DNA from: Phascolarctobacterium sp.
Lineage (GTDB): Bacteria; Bacillota; Negativicutes; Acidaminococcales; Acidaminococcaceae
Direction of reading: 5' to 3'
Assembly: GCA_030531205.1 (NCBI GenBank)
Contig: JAUNOC010000002.1
Coordinates: 124,001-188,000, forward strand
Length of the DNA: 64,000 bases
The notes under the pieces were generated by a model, which was not told where the DNA came from, ran no database searches, and was given only the letters and a program-made list of their open reading frames with translations. The position numbers and the translations under genes were made by a program. Positions 8,813-18,763 of this stretch are shown piece by piece. Each line of letters starts with the position of its first letter. Within the stretch, counting starts at the first letter, position 1.

Positions 8813-11110
8813 TTATAACATTTCTTGTTTGACTAAGATTCTTATCATATCCTTTTTGCCCATGAGCCAAATCAAATCGTTCTTTTGAAATTCCAAATCT
8901 GGGTTAATGTCCACTATGGTATAACTGCCACGAATGACACCGATTACGGTTCCTTTCAAATTATTACGGAAAAGCTGGCTCCGCATGGTTTTGCCAATTA
9001 GACCTGTGTTTTCATCAACTAAAATACTGTAAGGATAGAGCCGGTGTTCTTCAGGCATTGTATCCATAGTTTTGGTAAATTCTGCAAGAGTAATATTGCT
9101 TTTTTCTTCTTCCAAACCGACTAAGTTATTTTCAATAGCAACTTTTAAAATACGGAACTGTTCATTAGTTCCGACCAGGAGTAAAGTATCATTCATTTGA
9201 AAAATATACTTGGCATCGGGCAAATCAATTGTCTTGTCTTTATTTTTAATTTGCAAAATATTGCAACCATAAGCAAGACGGAATTTGGATTCAATCAAGG
9301 TTTTGCTGGCAAGATTGGAATTTTCTGTAAGGCGATAATAACCTAATTTTAATTCATTTCCAAAATATGAACTGTTGGAAATCCCATTTGCCAGGCGGTA
9401 TTCCTCAATATGTTTGGCATTTAAATTAATAAGAAAATGTGATTTAATGTTGAGATATTGGCTCAATAACCAATTAGATTTGGAAATATAATAAATTACA
9501 ACAAATGTCAAAGGTATAACAATGTAGAGATTAATTTTGGCTATCTTTACCAAAGTAATACCAATAGCGGCAAGGGCAATTACAAACTTCAACCCTGCTA
9601 AAAAAGTTAGGGGAATTTTGTTGGCTTTATTTTTTAGCCATAACACAGTGAACAGCGAGTCGTTGTTGGCGTGCAGTGTTAAGACTCTGAGGATGGGGGA
9701 CATAATGAGAATTGTCAGCAGTGCCGCCATATAGAAATGATATGGTGTTTTAATAAATGAGGCGGTGAAATCAATCAAATAGAAATGACCTGCCACAATG
9801 ATTGCCACTAAAAGTGTAACAGAAATTATCATTCTGATAATCAGGTTAAGCAGATAATTCTGCCAGTCGGAGCCGTTATGGATAACTTTTTCCGTATTGG
9901 CATTTTTATCTAAGAAACTGATTATTTTCTTTGGCAATATTTTTCGTAAAACAGTATAACCGTATTCTGCGCTGTTTATGAAATAGGGTGTGGTAAATGT
10001 TGTTAAGACGGAAACGGCAACAATTATAGGATAGAGAAACTCACTGGTTACTCCCAAACTTGTACCGAGACCAGCAATGATGAAAGAAAATTCTCCGATT
10101 TGCGCCAAACTGAAACCCGCATGGACAGAGTTTTGCAAACTTTGTCCGCCCAAAAGTACGCCGCTTGTGGAGAAAATCAATTTGCCGATAATGGTTACTA
10201 AAATAATAATGATTATGGGAAACCAGTATTCTATTAAAAGCACAGGATTAACCAACATTCCTACGGATACGAAGAACACTGCTCCAAACAAATCCTTAAC
10301 AGGTTTAACAAGATGTTCAATGGTGTGCAAATTGGGTGCTTCCGCAATAAGGGAACCCATAATAAAGGCTCCGAGAGCAGAGGAAAATCCCATATGGGTT
10401 GCAAGTACAGCCATTCCCAAGCATAAGCCAATAGAAACAACCACCAACATTTCTTCATTCATAAGATTTTTAGTTTTCTTGTAAAACGAGGGAATCAGGT
10501 ACATTCCGCAAACAAACCAAAGCACTAAAAAGAAAATTAATCTGGCAACACTCATGGCAAGTTCCGCAGAGGAAATACCGCTGGAAGCGGTGGCAATTGT
10601 GGAAAGCATAACCATCATTACAATGCCCGCAATGTCTTCAACAATGAGCATGCCAAAAACTATTTCTGTAAAGCTTTTGCCCCGCATACCTAAATCTTCA
10701 AAGGCCTTAATAATAATGGTGGTGGAACTCATACTTAGCATACCGCCCAAAAATACGGAATCCATATCGTTCCAGCCAAGACATTTGCCTGCCACATAGC
10801 CCATAAAGAGCATACCAAAAATTTCGCAGGTTGTACCGATAAAGGCAGTACTGCCAACAGATTTTAATTTGTAAAAACTGAATTCCAGTCCTAAAGCAAA
10901 CAATAAAAATATAACACCTATTTCTGACCAGGTGGAAATGTTGACAGAGTCCGCAACCGTTGGAAAGTACTGAAAATTAGACCCTGTAATGAAACCCGCA
11001 ATAATATATCCCAGCACTAAGGGCTGATTAATTTTTTTGAAAAGAATGGTAGTGATTCCTGCAACCAGCAGAATCATTGCCAAGTCACTGATGATGGCAG
11101 GTAAGTGCAT
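8813..11110 (-). CDS. CPA2-family monovalent cation:proton antiporter with C-terminal TrkA-C domains
   Basis: An inner-membrane protein of 765 residues. The first 380 or so residues form the Na+/H+ exchanger domain, with many hydrophobic segments and the KINQPLVLGYIIAGF N-terminal signature of KefB/CPA2 carriers. A second hydrophobic block spans about 415-545. The C-terminal 200 residues are soluble and resemble two TrkA-C-type regulatory lobes (around FGNELKLGYYRL and ILVDENTGLIGKT). The ion (K+ or Na+) cannot be told from sequence. The ribosome site is an AGGAGG-like stretch before the ATG at 11110. It is divergent from the class IV aminotransferase-like gene. Confidence 0.88.
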   Translation of the reverse strand: MHLPAIISDLAMILLVAGITTILFKKINQPLVLGYIIAGFITGSNFQYFPTVADSVNISTWSEIGVIFLLFALGLEFSFYKLKSVGSTAFIGTTCEIFGMLFMGYVAGKCLGWNDMDSVFLGGMLSMSSTTIIIKAFEDLGMRGKSFTEIVFGMLIVEDIAGIVMMVMLSTIATASSGISSAELAMSVARLIFFLVLWFVCGMYLIPSFYKKTKNLMNEEMLVVVSIGLCLGMAVLATHMGFSSALGAFIMGSLIAEAPNLHTIEHLVKPVKDLFGAVFFVSVGMLVNPVLLIEYWFPIIIIILVTIIGKLIFSTSGVLLGGQSLQNSVHAGFSLAQIGEFSFIIAGLGTSLGVTSEFLYPIIVAVSVLTTFTTPYFINSAEYGYTVLRKILPKKIISFLDKNANTEKVIHNGSDWQNYLLNLIIRMIISVTLLVAIIVAGHFYLIDFTASFIKTPYHFYMAALLTILIMSPILRVLTLHANNDSLFTVLWLKNKANKIPLTFLAGLKFVIALAAIGITLVKIAKINLYIVIPLTFVVIYYISKSNWLLSQYLNIKSHFLINLNAKHIEEYRLANGISNSSYFGNELKLGYYRLTENSNLASKTLIESKFRLAYGCNILQIKNKDKTIDLPDAKYIFQMNDTLLLVGTNEQFRILKVAIENNLVGLEEEKSNITLAEFTKTMDTMPEEHRLYPYSILVDENTGLIGKTMRSQLFRNNLKGTVIGVIRGSYTIVDINPDLEFQKNDLIWLMGKKDMIRILVKQEML

Positions 11111-11242
11111 TTTTTAACCTCCTGAAAGATTTTTGAATATACCATAAATATATTGTATTATTTTCATATTTGTTATAAAATATAGTATACTTGTCTTGGA
11201 AGGATTTGTAAATATTTTTAATTATATATTTTGGAGGGAAGT

Positions 11243-12112
11243 ATGGAGCAAAATTTAATTTTAATCAACGGTGAGATTATGCCCTTAGAGGAGGCAAAAT
11301 TAGATTATTTGGACAGGGGGCATATTTTTGGTGATGGGGTGTTTGAAATTGTGCCCGTATATAACGGACGTTGTTTTGCTTTGGTACCGCATATGGAAAA
11401 TTTATTTGACTATACTATTAAGACCAAGATTCCCGGTATCTATACAGTGGGTGAACTGATTGAGTTTCACGAAGCATTATTGGAAGCTACCGGCTTAACA
11501 AGTTGTGAGATTTATACCCAAATTTCCCGTGGCAGTGCACCCTATGGTTTGGGATTTCCTACCCAGTCCATTCCTGAATTGATTATGTTTGCCTTGCCGG
11601 TAGACAGGAAGACAGCAAGGGAAAAGGTTACCAATGGTGTAAACGTAATTACAGTGGAGGATGAACGTTGGGCAAGTTGCGATATAAATACTTTGAACAG
11701 GATGCCGGAAGTAATGGCAAAGGAAAAGGCCATTGTGGGCAGGGCTTATGATGCTCTTTTTGTGCGTGACGGCAAAATAACGGAAGGAACAGAAGCAAGT
11801 TTCTTTGTCTATAAGGATGGTATTTTGTGGACACATCCTGACGGAAAATATATTCACAGAAATATTACCAAGCGCCTGCTGAAGGAACGGCTTTCCGGCG
11901 GTTTGGATTTGCAGATTATGGAACGTCCCTTCACAAAGGATTTTGCTTTGGAGTCCGATGGCGCATTTCTTTGTGGACCCCGTTGTGAGTTTGTGCCGGT
12001 TACAAAAATTGACCGCAGTTTAGTGAACGAGGGAAAAGTTAATCCTGTTGTAGATAAGATTCGGGACGCTTTCTTTGATTTTGTTTTAACAGAATGCCCA
12101 GATAAGGCATAG
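11243..12112 (+). CDS. class IV aminotransferase-fold protein lacking the PLP lysine
   Basis: The 289 residues follow the D-amino-acid/branched-chain aminotransferase fold: YLDRGHIFGDGVFE (22-35), a TEGTEASFF block and the LLKERL region. But the Schiff-base lysine expected in D-I-K-x-L-N is Asn149 (codon AAT, 11687-11689). The arginine that binds the cofactor phosphate in H-x-x-R-L is Asn53 (11399-11401). The glycine of the GIT(R/K) cofactor-phosphate motif is also Asn (RNITK). PLP chemistry therefore looks lost or altered; function unknown. The ATG at 11243 follows GGAGGG; an upstream TTG at 11231 lies within that site. The TAG stop lies in the first 7-bp word of locus D. Confidence 0.85.
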   Translation: MEQNLILINGEIMPLEEAKLDYLDRGHIFGDGVFEIVPVYNGRCFALVPHMENLFDYTIKTKIPGIYTVGELIEFHEALLEATGLTSCEIYTQISRGSAPYGLGFPTQSIPELIMFALPVDRKTAREKVTNGVNVITVEDERWASCDINTLNRMPEVMAKEKAIVGRAYDALFVRDGKITEGTEASFFVYKDGILWTHPDGKYIHRNITKRLLKERLSGGLDLQIMERPFTKDFALESDGAFLCGPRCEFVPVTKIDRSLVNEGKVNPVVDKIRDAFFDFVLTECPDKA

Positions 12113-12148
12113 AATATAGGGCATAGAGCATAGGGCATAGGACAGGGA
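12107..12148 (+). repeat. heptad array, locus D
   Basis: Six consecutive 7-bp words (GCATAGA, ATATAGG and close variants) start within the final codons and stop of the class IV gene and end just before the next ribosome site. No core or hairpin is present, so this is an array-only locus. Confidence 0.75.
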
Positions 12149-12163
12149 TGAAGGTGGAGCGTT

Positions 12164-13045
12164 TTGTTAAATTTTCAACTGGTAAGGTTAGAGGATAAAG
12201 ATTTTTTTCATAAATATTTGTGGCAACAGGGGATGTATGGTTGTGATAATTCCTTCGCCAATTATTTCATTTGGCAGGAGGCCTATCATACGGAATGGAC
12301 TTGTTACCGGGATGCGTTGCTGGTGAAAAGCGAACATTGGGGTAAGAATTATTTTATGGTTCCTTTGGGAATGAAGCCGGAGGATTATCGGCCGGTAGCA
12401 GATGCACTTCTGGAATATAATGGCGGCACTTTGAATTTTGACGGTGTTTATGAAAATCATTTACCTGTAATCAAAGCCATGTTTCCTGATGCAGTTATTA
12501 CAGACGATTTGGATAATACGGACTATATTTATTTGCAGAAGGAACTGGCAAGTTTCGCCGGACGGAAATTTCACGGACAGAAAAATCATTTAAATGCTTT
12601 TTACCGTGCCCATCCAGATGCAAGTTATGAACCCATCACCAAGAGCAATGCGGCAGAATGTTTGGATTTTGCATTGAACTGGTGTGATGTGCAAAGTGCC
12701 AAGGATATAACCATTTTGGATGAAAAACTGGCTTTACAAAAGGCCTTTCAATATTTTAATGAATTGGAATTTCGGGGTGGTGCCATCCGTTTTAATGGCA
12801 AGATTCAAGCCATGAGTTTGGGTGAAAAGTATTTGGATGATATTGCGGATTTGCATTTTGAAAAGGCGGACCGCAATGTACGTGGACTGTATGTGGCCAT
12901 GTGTCAGGCCTTTGCCGCTAATGCCTGGAATGATGTGATTTATTTGAACAGGGAAGAAGATATGGGGATTGAGGGCTTGCGTACTGCCAAGCAAAATCTT
13001 CATCCTGTTATGTTATGGAAACGCTATAGTGCGGTAATCAAATGA
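12164..13045 (+). CDS. DUF2156 protein (phosphatidylglycerol lysyltransferase C-terminal-like, double GNAT fold)
   Basis: A cytosolic protein of 293 residues resembling the soluble DUF2156/LPG_synthase_C domain, a GNAT-like fold that in related proteins transfers aminoacyl or acyl groups. Recognisable stretches are GCDNSFANYFIWQ near the N-terminus and YLNREEDMGIEGLRTAKQNLHPVMLWKRY at the C-terminus (a typical end for the family; quoted in parts). No membrane domain is attached. The likely start is TTG at 12164 with GGAG 5-6 bp upstream. It overlaps the following acetyltransferase gene by 4 bp, and the two probably act together; the substrate is unknown. Confidence 0.8.
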   Translation: MLNFQLVRLEDKDFFHKYLWQQGMYGCDNSFANYFIWQEAYHTEWTCYRDALLVKSEHWGKNYFMVPLGMKPEDYRPVADALLEYNGGTLNFDGVYENHLPVIKAMFPDAVITDDLDNTDYIYLQKELASFAGRKFHGQKNHLNAFYRAHPDASYEPITKSNAAECLDFALNWCDVQSAKDITILDEKLALQKAFQYFNELEFRGGAIRFNGKIQAMSLGEKYLDDIADLHFEKADRNVRGLYVAMCQAFAANAWNDVIYLNREEDMGIEGLRTAKQNLHPVMLWKRYSAVIK

Positions 13046-14076
13046 TTTTTAGAATAGTGAACGAAAAACGCTTGCCGAAGGTAAAAGAACTTTGGGCACA
13101 ATGCTTTGAAAAAGATGGTGATCCCTTCTTTGAATATTATTTCAGCGAGTATTGTCTGAAGAACAATACGGTGTTGGGTGGCTTTGATGAGCAGGATAAT
13201 CTGCTTACCATGTTGCATCTTAACCCTTATATGTTGCGTTTGCGTGGAGCAGAAATACTTACGCCTTATATAGTTGGTGTTGCTACAGCGGAGAAGGCAA
13301 GGGGAAAGCATTTGATGGGGGAACTTTTGCAGATGGCTTTTCAAATTCTCCGTTCTCAAGATTTTCCGTTTGTATTTTTAATGCCCATAACCAAAGAAAT
13401 TTACGAACCTTACGGATTTGCATTTGTGGATTTCCGTCAGGAATATGATTTAGCAAAGATACATTGGAATCCCCAGTATCAGTTTGAGAAAATAGAACCG
13501 TCTCAAAAGGTTTTAGCGCCTTTGTATGATGTTTTTACCAAAGATTGTAATTCCGTTTTACGTACGGATTTCCAATGGAACAAATTGCTCAGTGTGGCTA
13601 AGGCGGAAAATACACAATGTGAGTTGATAAAAGACAACGGAAAAGATATTGGCTATCTTTTCATTGAGAAGGATAACAAGGTCACAGAGTATATCAATTT
13701 GCACAATGAAGCAACTGGCGATGTTAAGCCCTTTATGATGGCAAGGTGCATAGATGTACGGGCGGCTTTTACAAAAATGAATGTGACCAAATGCCCCGAT
13801 TGCAGTTTCATTATTTTAGTTGGGGATGACTTTATAGAGGAAAACAATCATTTGTTAGAGGTTACAGTGCAGGATGGAAAATTAAGTTATGCCAGCACTG
13901 ATGGGGAAGAAGATTTTGCTATGGATATTGATGTTTTCACCCAGTTATATTTTGGTGTGAAAGATGTTCTGGACTTTGTAGAGCAGGGCGAAATTTTAGT
14001 AAAGAATTCTTTGAAACTGGCGGCCTTGAGCCGACTATTCCCAAAGAGTAAAACATATATTAATGAATATTTTTAG
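13042..14076 (+). CDS. Eis-like GNAT N-acetyltransferase
   Basis: 344 residues. The N-terminal GNAT domain has the acetyl-CoA loop VGVATAEKARGKHLMGELL (about 75-93), then FLMPITKEIYEPYGF, typical of Eis-family enzymes. A second domain and a sterol-carrier-like C-terminal region (from about 235) follow. The start overlaps the DUF2156 gene by 4 bp (ATGA), so they are translated in tandem. The acceptor (an amine, lysine or aminoglycoside) cannot be predicted. Confidence 0.82.
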   Translation: MIFRIVNEKRLPKVKELWAQCFEKDGDPFFEYYFSEYCLKNNTVLGGFDEQDNLLTMLHLNPYMLRLRGAEILTPYIVGVATAEKARGKHLMGELLQMAFQILRSQDFPFVFLMPITKEIYEPYGFAFVDFRQEYDLAKIHWNPQYQFEKIEPSQKVLAPLYDVFTKDCNSVLRTDFQWNKLLSVAKAENTQCELIKDNGKDIGYLFIEKDNKVTEYINLHNEATGDVKPFMMARCIDVRAAFTKMNVTKCPDCSFIILVGDDFIEENNHLLEVTVQDGKLSYASTDGEEDFAMDIDVFTQLYFGVKDVLDFVEQGEILVKNSLKLAALSRLFPKSKTYINEYF

Positions 14077-14087
14077 TGGGGGTTTTT

Positions 14088-17000
14088 ATGGGGACTATTA
14101 AAAGAATTTTTGTTGAGAAAAAAGATAATTTTGCGGTGGAGGCAAAGGGGCTTTGTAGTGATTTGCGGAATAATTTGGGTATGCAGGGCATTACAGGGAT
14201 TCGTATTTGTAACCGTTACGATGTTATGGGTTTGAGTGAAGATGAATTTGCTATGGCAAAAAAACTTGTTCTTTCCGAACCGCCTGTTGATGCAGTTTAT
14301 GACGAGCAATTACCTGTGCCTGAGGGTGCACGAGTTTTTGCTGTAGAATTATTGCCGGGTCAGTATGACCAAAGGGAAGATTTTGCCGAACAATGTATTC
14401 AACTCATTACTCAAAAAGAACGCCCTATTGTGGCATCTGCCAAAGTGTATATTATCAGCGGTAAATTAACTGACAATGAGTTTACACGCCTGAAAGCATA
14501 TTGCATTAATCCTGTGGAAGCACGGGAAGCAAGTTTGGAAAAACCATTCACTCTAATTGCGGAGAGTGAACAACCTGCCAAGGTTAAGCGTTTGGATGGT
14601 TTTATGCAAATGTCTAAAGAACAAATTGCTGACTTGCGACAGGAAATGGGTTTGGCAATGAGTGTGGAAGATTTGCTTTGGTGTCAAAAATATTTTTGTG
14701 AAGAAGAAAAGCGGGAGCCATCTGTTACGGAAATTAAAGTTCTTGACACTTATTGGTCTGACCATTGCCGTCATACAACTTTTATGACCGCTATTGATAA
14801 TATTGAGATTGAGCAATCACTTTACAATAAACCGGTGCAGGATGCACTGACAAAATATTTGGCAGCCCGTCAGGAAGTTTATGGCAAGGATACGGACAGA
14901 CCAATTACTTTGATGGATTTGGCATGTATTGAGACCAAAAAATTGAAGAAAGAGGGAAAACTGCCGGATTTAGACCAGTCCGAAGAAATCAATGCCTGCT
15001 CCATTGTTGTTCCTATTGAAGTGGATAGCAAAAAAGAAGATTGGCTGATTATGTTCAAGAATGAAACGCATAATCATCCAACGGAGATTGAACCCTTTGG
15101 CGGTGCGGCTACATGTTTGGGCGGTGCAATCCGTGACCCGCTTTCCGGTCGCAGTTATGTTTATCAGGCAATGCGTATTACCGGTGCGGCAGACCCAAGG
15201 GCAAGTGTTGAAGAAACATTATCCGGCAAACTACCACAACGCAAAATTACAGTGGGGGCTGCTGCCGGCTACAGTTCCTATGGCAATCAAATTGGCTTGG
15301 CGACTGGTTATGTGCATGAATATTATCATCCCCGTTTTGTGGCAAAAAGAATGGAAATTGGTGCGGTTATGGGGGCAGTACCAAAAGATGCAGTCCGCAG
15401 GGAAAGCCCTGAAGCAGGGGATATTGTTGTTCTTTTAGGTGGTAGGACAGGTCGTGATGGGTGTGGCGGTGCTACGGGTGCTTCCAAAGAACATACAACT
15501 GAATCCTTGTCAACTTGCGGAGCAGAAGTACAAAAGGGTAACGCTCCTACGGAACGGAAATTGCAACGACTTTTCCGCAACAAAGAAGTTACATCAATGA
15601 TTAAACGTTGCAATGATTTTGGTGCCGGTGGCGTTTCTGTCGCTATTGGTGAATTGACGGAAGGTTTGGAAATTAATTTGGATTTGGTGCCGAAAAAATA
15701 TGAAGGTTTGGACGGAACAGAACTGGCTATTTCTGAATCCCAGGAGAGAATGGCAGTTGTTATTGAGGCTAAGAACAGAGAAAAATTTATTCAGTATGCA
15801 GACAAAGAAAATTTGGAAGCAACTGTGGTGGCGGAGGTAACAGATAAAGGTCGTTTGGTAATGACCTGGCAGGGTGATAAGATTGTGGACTTGTCCCGTG
15901 CCTTCCTTGATACCAATGGTGTGCAACAGCATACTAAAGTCGTTGTCAGTGAAAACAACACTAAATCTGTTTTTGCAACGGTTTCTGAAGAAGTAGCAGG
16001 TGCTAAAGATTTACAAACAAAATGGTTAAATAATCTTTCTCGTCTTAATGTTTGCAGTCAAAAGGGTTTGTGTGAACGTTTTGACAGTACCATTGGCAGG
16101 GGTACAGTACAAATGCCTTTTGGTGGCAAGACCCAGTTGACACCAACTGAAGGTATGGTAGCAAAGGTGCCTGTACTGGGCAAGAAGACGGATGCGGCAA
16201 GTATTATGGCTTGTGGTTATAATCCTGATGTGGCATGTTGGAGTCCTTTTCATGGAGCGATGTACGCAACGGCGGAGGCAATTACGAGGGCAGTTGCCTG
16301 TGGCGCCAATCCGTCAAAAATTCGTTTGACTTTGCAGGAATATTTTGCCAAACTGCATAATGAGAAAAGTTGGGGTGAGCCATTTAGTGCTTTGCTGGGC
16401 GCTTTTGCTGTTACGGACGCTTTAGGACTTCCGCCAATCGGCGGCAAGGATTCTATGAGCGGTACTTTTATGGACAAGGAAGTGCCGCCTACATTGGTGG
16501 CCTTTGCGGTTGATGTTACGGAAGGTAAATATACACTTAGTCCTGAGTTTAAGAAAGCGGGCAGTAAAGTTGTATTTTTGCCCTGCCCGCGTAATGAGGC
16601 AGAGGTTTTTGATTTTGCTGTTTTACAAAAGAATTTGCAGGCAGTTCATCAGGCGGTTTTACAAGGAAAAATTTTGTCCGCAGGAGTAGTGAAGGACGGA
16701 GGCATTGCTGCCCTAATTACCACCATGTGCTTTGGCAACAGTTACGGTTTTGCATTTGCGGATAAATTAACAGATGAAGCACTTTTCGCTTTGCAACCAT
16801 GCGGTATGGTTTTGGAATTGGCGGATGCTGAGGCAGAAAAATTATTTGCAGGACTTAAATATACTGAACTGGGCAAAGTCATTGATCAGCCGGAAATTGA
16901 AGTTAATGGTTCTGTCATTGCCTTGAAAGATGCTTTGGCTGCTTATACTAACACTTTACAAGGTGTTTTCCCGGATAAATTAGCACAAGTTGCAGAGCCA

Positions 17001-17861
17001 CAAGACATTCAGCAACCTGTGTACAAAAATAAATTACCTTTGACTGCACCGGTGAATATTGCCAAACCTCGTGTGTTTATTCCCGTATTCCCTGGCATTA
17101 ACTGTGAATATGACAGTGCAGCGGCCTTTGAAAATGCAGGTGCGGCAACAGATATTTTTGTGGTACGTAATCTGACCGCCAATGCCATTGAGGATTCTGT
17201 TAAGGCAATGGTGCAGTACATTGACAATTCACAAATCATAATGATTCCCGGCGGTTTCAGTGCAGGGGATGAGCCGGATGGCAGCGGAAAATTTATTGCC
17301 ACCATGTTGCGCAATCCCAGAATTAAGGATGCTATTACCCGTCTTTTGAATGAGCGGGACGGACTGATGCTGGGTATCTGCAACGGATTCCAGGCTTTGA
17401 TTAAATTGGGTTTGGTGCCGTATGGTGAAATTCGGGATATGGAAGAAATTTCCCCGACTTTGACCTTTAATGATATTGGGCGTCATGTTTCCCAAATTGT
17501 TACAACTAAAGTTGTTTCCAATAAATCCCCCTGGCTGGCGCTTTGTGAACCGGGAGAAACACATAGCATAGCCGTATCTCACGGCGAGGGCAGATTTGTT
17601 GCGCCTGAAGCCACAATTAAAGAACTCTTTGCAAGAGGTCAGGTGGCAACTCAGTATGTCAATCTGGAAGGTCAGCCCACCATGAATACACCTTTTAATC
17701 CTAACGGAAGTATGTATGCTATTGAGGGCATTACTTCCGAAGACGGCAGGGTACTTGGGAAAATGGGTCATAGCGAAAGATTTACGGACGGCTTATTCCG
17801 TAATATTGCTGGCAATAAGGACCAGAAGATATTCTTGTCAGGTGTGAACTATTTTAAATGA
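14088..17861 (+). CDS. purL: phosphoribosylformylglycinamidine synthase, single-chain PurL
   Basis: It converts FGAR to FGAM using glutamine and ATP. At 1257 residues it is the fused form, but of the shorter clostridial type. The synthase domains include HNHPTEIEPFGGAATCLGG and GGKDSM. The C-terminal glutaminase has the nucleophile loop GICNGFQALIK and HGEGRF for the catalytic His/Glu. The start is taken as ATG 14088 after GGGGG; a GTG at 14076 is in frame but sits on the previous stop. It is separated from the other pur genes by about 5 kb of unrelated genes. No purQ or purS is needed. The stop begins the array of locus E. Confidence 0.96.
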   Translation: MGTIKRIFVEKKDNFAVEAKGLCSDLRNNLGMQGITGIRICNRYDVMGLSEDEFAMAKKLVLSEPPVDAVYDEQLPVPEGARVFAVELLPGQYDQREDFAEQCIQLITQKERPIVASAKVYIISGKLTDNEFTRLKAYCINPVEAREASLEKPFTLIAESEQPAKVKRLDGFMQMSKEQIADLRQEMGLAMSVEDLLWCQKYFCEEEKREPSVTEIKVLDTYWSDHCRHTTFMTAIDNIEIEQSLYNKPVQDALTKYLAARQEVYGKDTDRPITLMDLACIETKKLKKEGKLPDLDQSEEINACSIVVPIEVDSKKEDWLIMFKNETHNHPTEIEPFGGAATCLGGAIRDPLSGRSYVYQAMRITGAADPRASVEETLSGKLPQRKITVGAAAGYSSYGNQIGLATGYVHEYYHPRFVAKRMEIGAVMGAVPKDAVRRESPEAGDIVVLLGGRTGRDGCGGATGASKEHTTESLSTCGAEVQKGNAPTERKLQRLFRNKEVTSMIKRCNDFGAGGVSVAIGELTEGLEINLDLVPKKYEGLDGTELAISESQERMAVVIEAKNREKFIQYADKENLEATVVAEVTDKGRLVMTWQGDKIVDLSRAFLDTNGVQQHTKVVVSENNTKSVFATVSEEVAGAKDLQTKWLNNLSRLNVCSQKGLCERFDSTIGRGTVQMPFGGKTQLTPTEGMVAKVPVLGKKTDAASIMACGYNPDVACWSPFHGAMYATAEAITRAVACGANPSKIRLTLQEYFAKLHNEKSWGEPFSALLGAFAVTDALGLPPIGGKDSMSGTFMDKEVPPTLVAFAVDVTEGKYTLSPEFKKAGSKVVFLPCPRNEAEVFDFAVLQKNLQAVHQAVLQGKILSAGVVKDGGIAALITTMCFGNSYGFAFADKLTDEALFALQPCGMVLELADAEAEKLFAGLKYTELGKVIDQPEIEVNGSVIALKDALAAYTNTLQGVFPDKLAQVAEPQDIQQPVYKNKLPLTAPVNIAKPRVFIPVFPGINCEYDSAAAFENAGAATDIFVVRNLTANAIEDSVKAMVQYIDNSQIIMIPGGFSAGDEPDGSGKFIATMLRNPRIKDAITRLLNERDGLMLGICNGFQALIKLGLVPYGEIRDMEEISPTLTFNDIGRHVSQIVTTKVVSNKSPWLALCEPGETHSIAVSHGEGRFVAPEATIKELFARGQVATQYVNLEGQPTMNTPFNPNGSMYAIEGITSEDGRVLGKMGHSERFTDGLFRNIAGNKDQKIFLSGVNYFK

Positions 17862-17990
17862 GTAACGAGTAATGAATAATTAGTAATTGTGGATAATTTT
17901 CGCCAAAGGCGAAAATTCCCGAATATAATCAACGGAACATTTTACATTAATTACTCATTACTAATTTCTAATTACTAATTACCAAATAAA
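17859..17990. repeat. composite heptad/core element, locus E (purL-dapB gap)
   Basis: Words TGAGTAA, CGAGTAA and variants (17859-17886) start with the purL TGA stop. The centre is a short hairpin, TTTTCGCC-aaa-GGCGAAAA (17897-17915). The inverted core TAATCAACGGAAC is at 17926-17938, followed by a right array of TTACTCA/TTACTAA words to about 17984. Left and right arrays are inverted copies of the same word class. No left core is left. Confidence 0.8.
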
Positions 17991-18004
17991 AAAAGGAGCA
18001 TGTT

Positions 18005-18763
18005 ATGCGAGTACTTGTTAATGGTGCCTTAGGGCAGATGGGTATGGAAACTGTAAAAGCCATACTAAATGAAAAAGATTTGGAACTGGTCGCTACGGTG
18101 GATGTGGCAGATGGTTCTGTGGGCGGTATGAAAGTTGAGCAGGATTTAGTTACAGCGATTAAAACTGCCAAGCCGGATGTAATGGTTGATTTCACTAAAC
18201 CCGCCGCAGTTATGGATAATTTACGCAAGGCATTAGCGTTGGGTATACATTGCGTTGTGGGGACAACGGGTTTTTCCCAACAGGATTTGCATGAAGTTGA
18301 TAAATTGGCAAGGGAAAATAACACTTCCGTTTTAATTGCACCGAATTTTGCTTTAGGTGCAGTTGTTATGATGAAGTTAGCAGTTGAGGCGGCTAAGTAT
18401 TTTTCTAATGTGGAGATTATTGAAAAACACCACGATAAAAAATTAGATGCTCCCAGCGGTACGGCAATTATGACAGCCAAGAAGATTGCCGAAGTGCGGA
18501 AGAAAGTGCAACAGGGACATCCTGAGGAAAAAGAAACTATGGCAGGGTGCAGGGGTGCAGATTATGAAGGGATGAAAATCCATAGTTTGCGTTTGCCCGG
18601 GTATGTGGCATCTCAGGAAGTTATATTTGGAGGACAGGGGGAAACTTTGCGAATTTCCACAGAACCTATTAGCAGGGAATGTTATATGCCGGGAGTGATT
18701 ATGGCTTGCCGGAAAATAAAAAATTATCAGGGATTAGTTTATGGGTTGGAAAATATTTTATAG
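18005..18763 (+). CDS. dapB: 4-hydroxy-tetrahydrodipicolinate reductase DapB
   Basis: DapB carries out the second dedicated step of the diaminopimelate/lysine pathway, using NAD(P)H. The dinucleotide loop GALGQMG near the N-terminus, GTTGFSQQ and the catalytic EKHHDKKLDAPSGTA block are all present. 252 residues, normal. The ribosome site AAAGGAG lies just after the locus E array. It is followed by asd, lysC and dapA on the same strand; meso-DAP feeds both lysine and peptidoglycan. The TAG stop starts the array of locus F. Confidence 0.97.
   Translation: MRVLVNGALGQMGMETVKAILNEKDLELVATVDVADGSVGGMKVEQDLVTAIKTAKPDVMVDFTKPAAVMDNLRKALALGIHCVVGTTGFSQQDLHEVDKLARENNTSVLIAPNFALGAVVMMKLAVEAAKYFSNVEIIEKHHDKKLDAPSGTAIMTAKKIAEVRKKVQQGHPEEKETMAGCRGADYEGMKIHSLRLPGYVASQEVIFGGQGETLRISTEPISRECYMPGVIMACRKIKNYQGLVYGLENIL

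Noticed and set aside
8972-10484. Several plus-strand frames inside the antiporter gene
   Set aside because: They are shadows of a well-supported membrane protein on the other strand.
17862-18004. lysine riboswitch before dapB
   Set aside because: The gap is filled by a repeat element and has no long aptamer-like fold.
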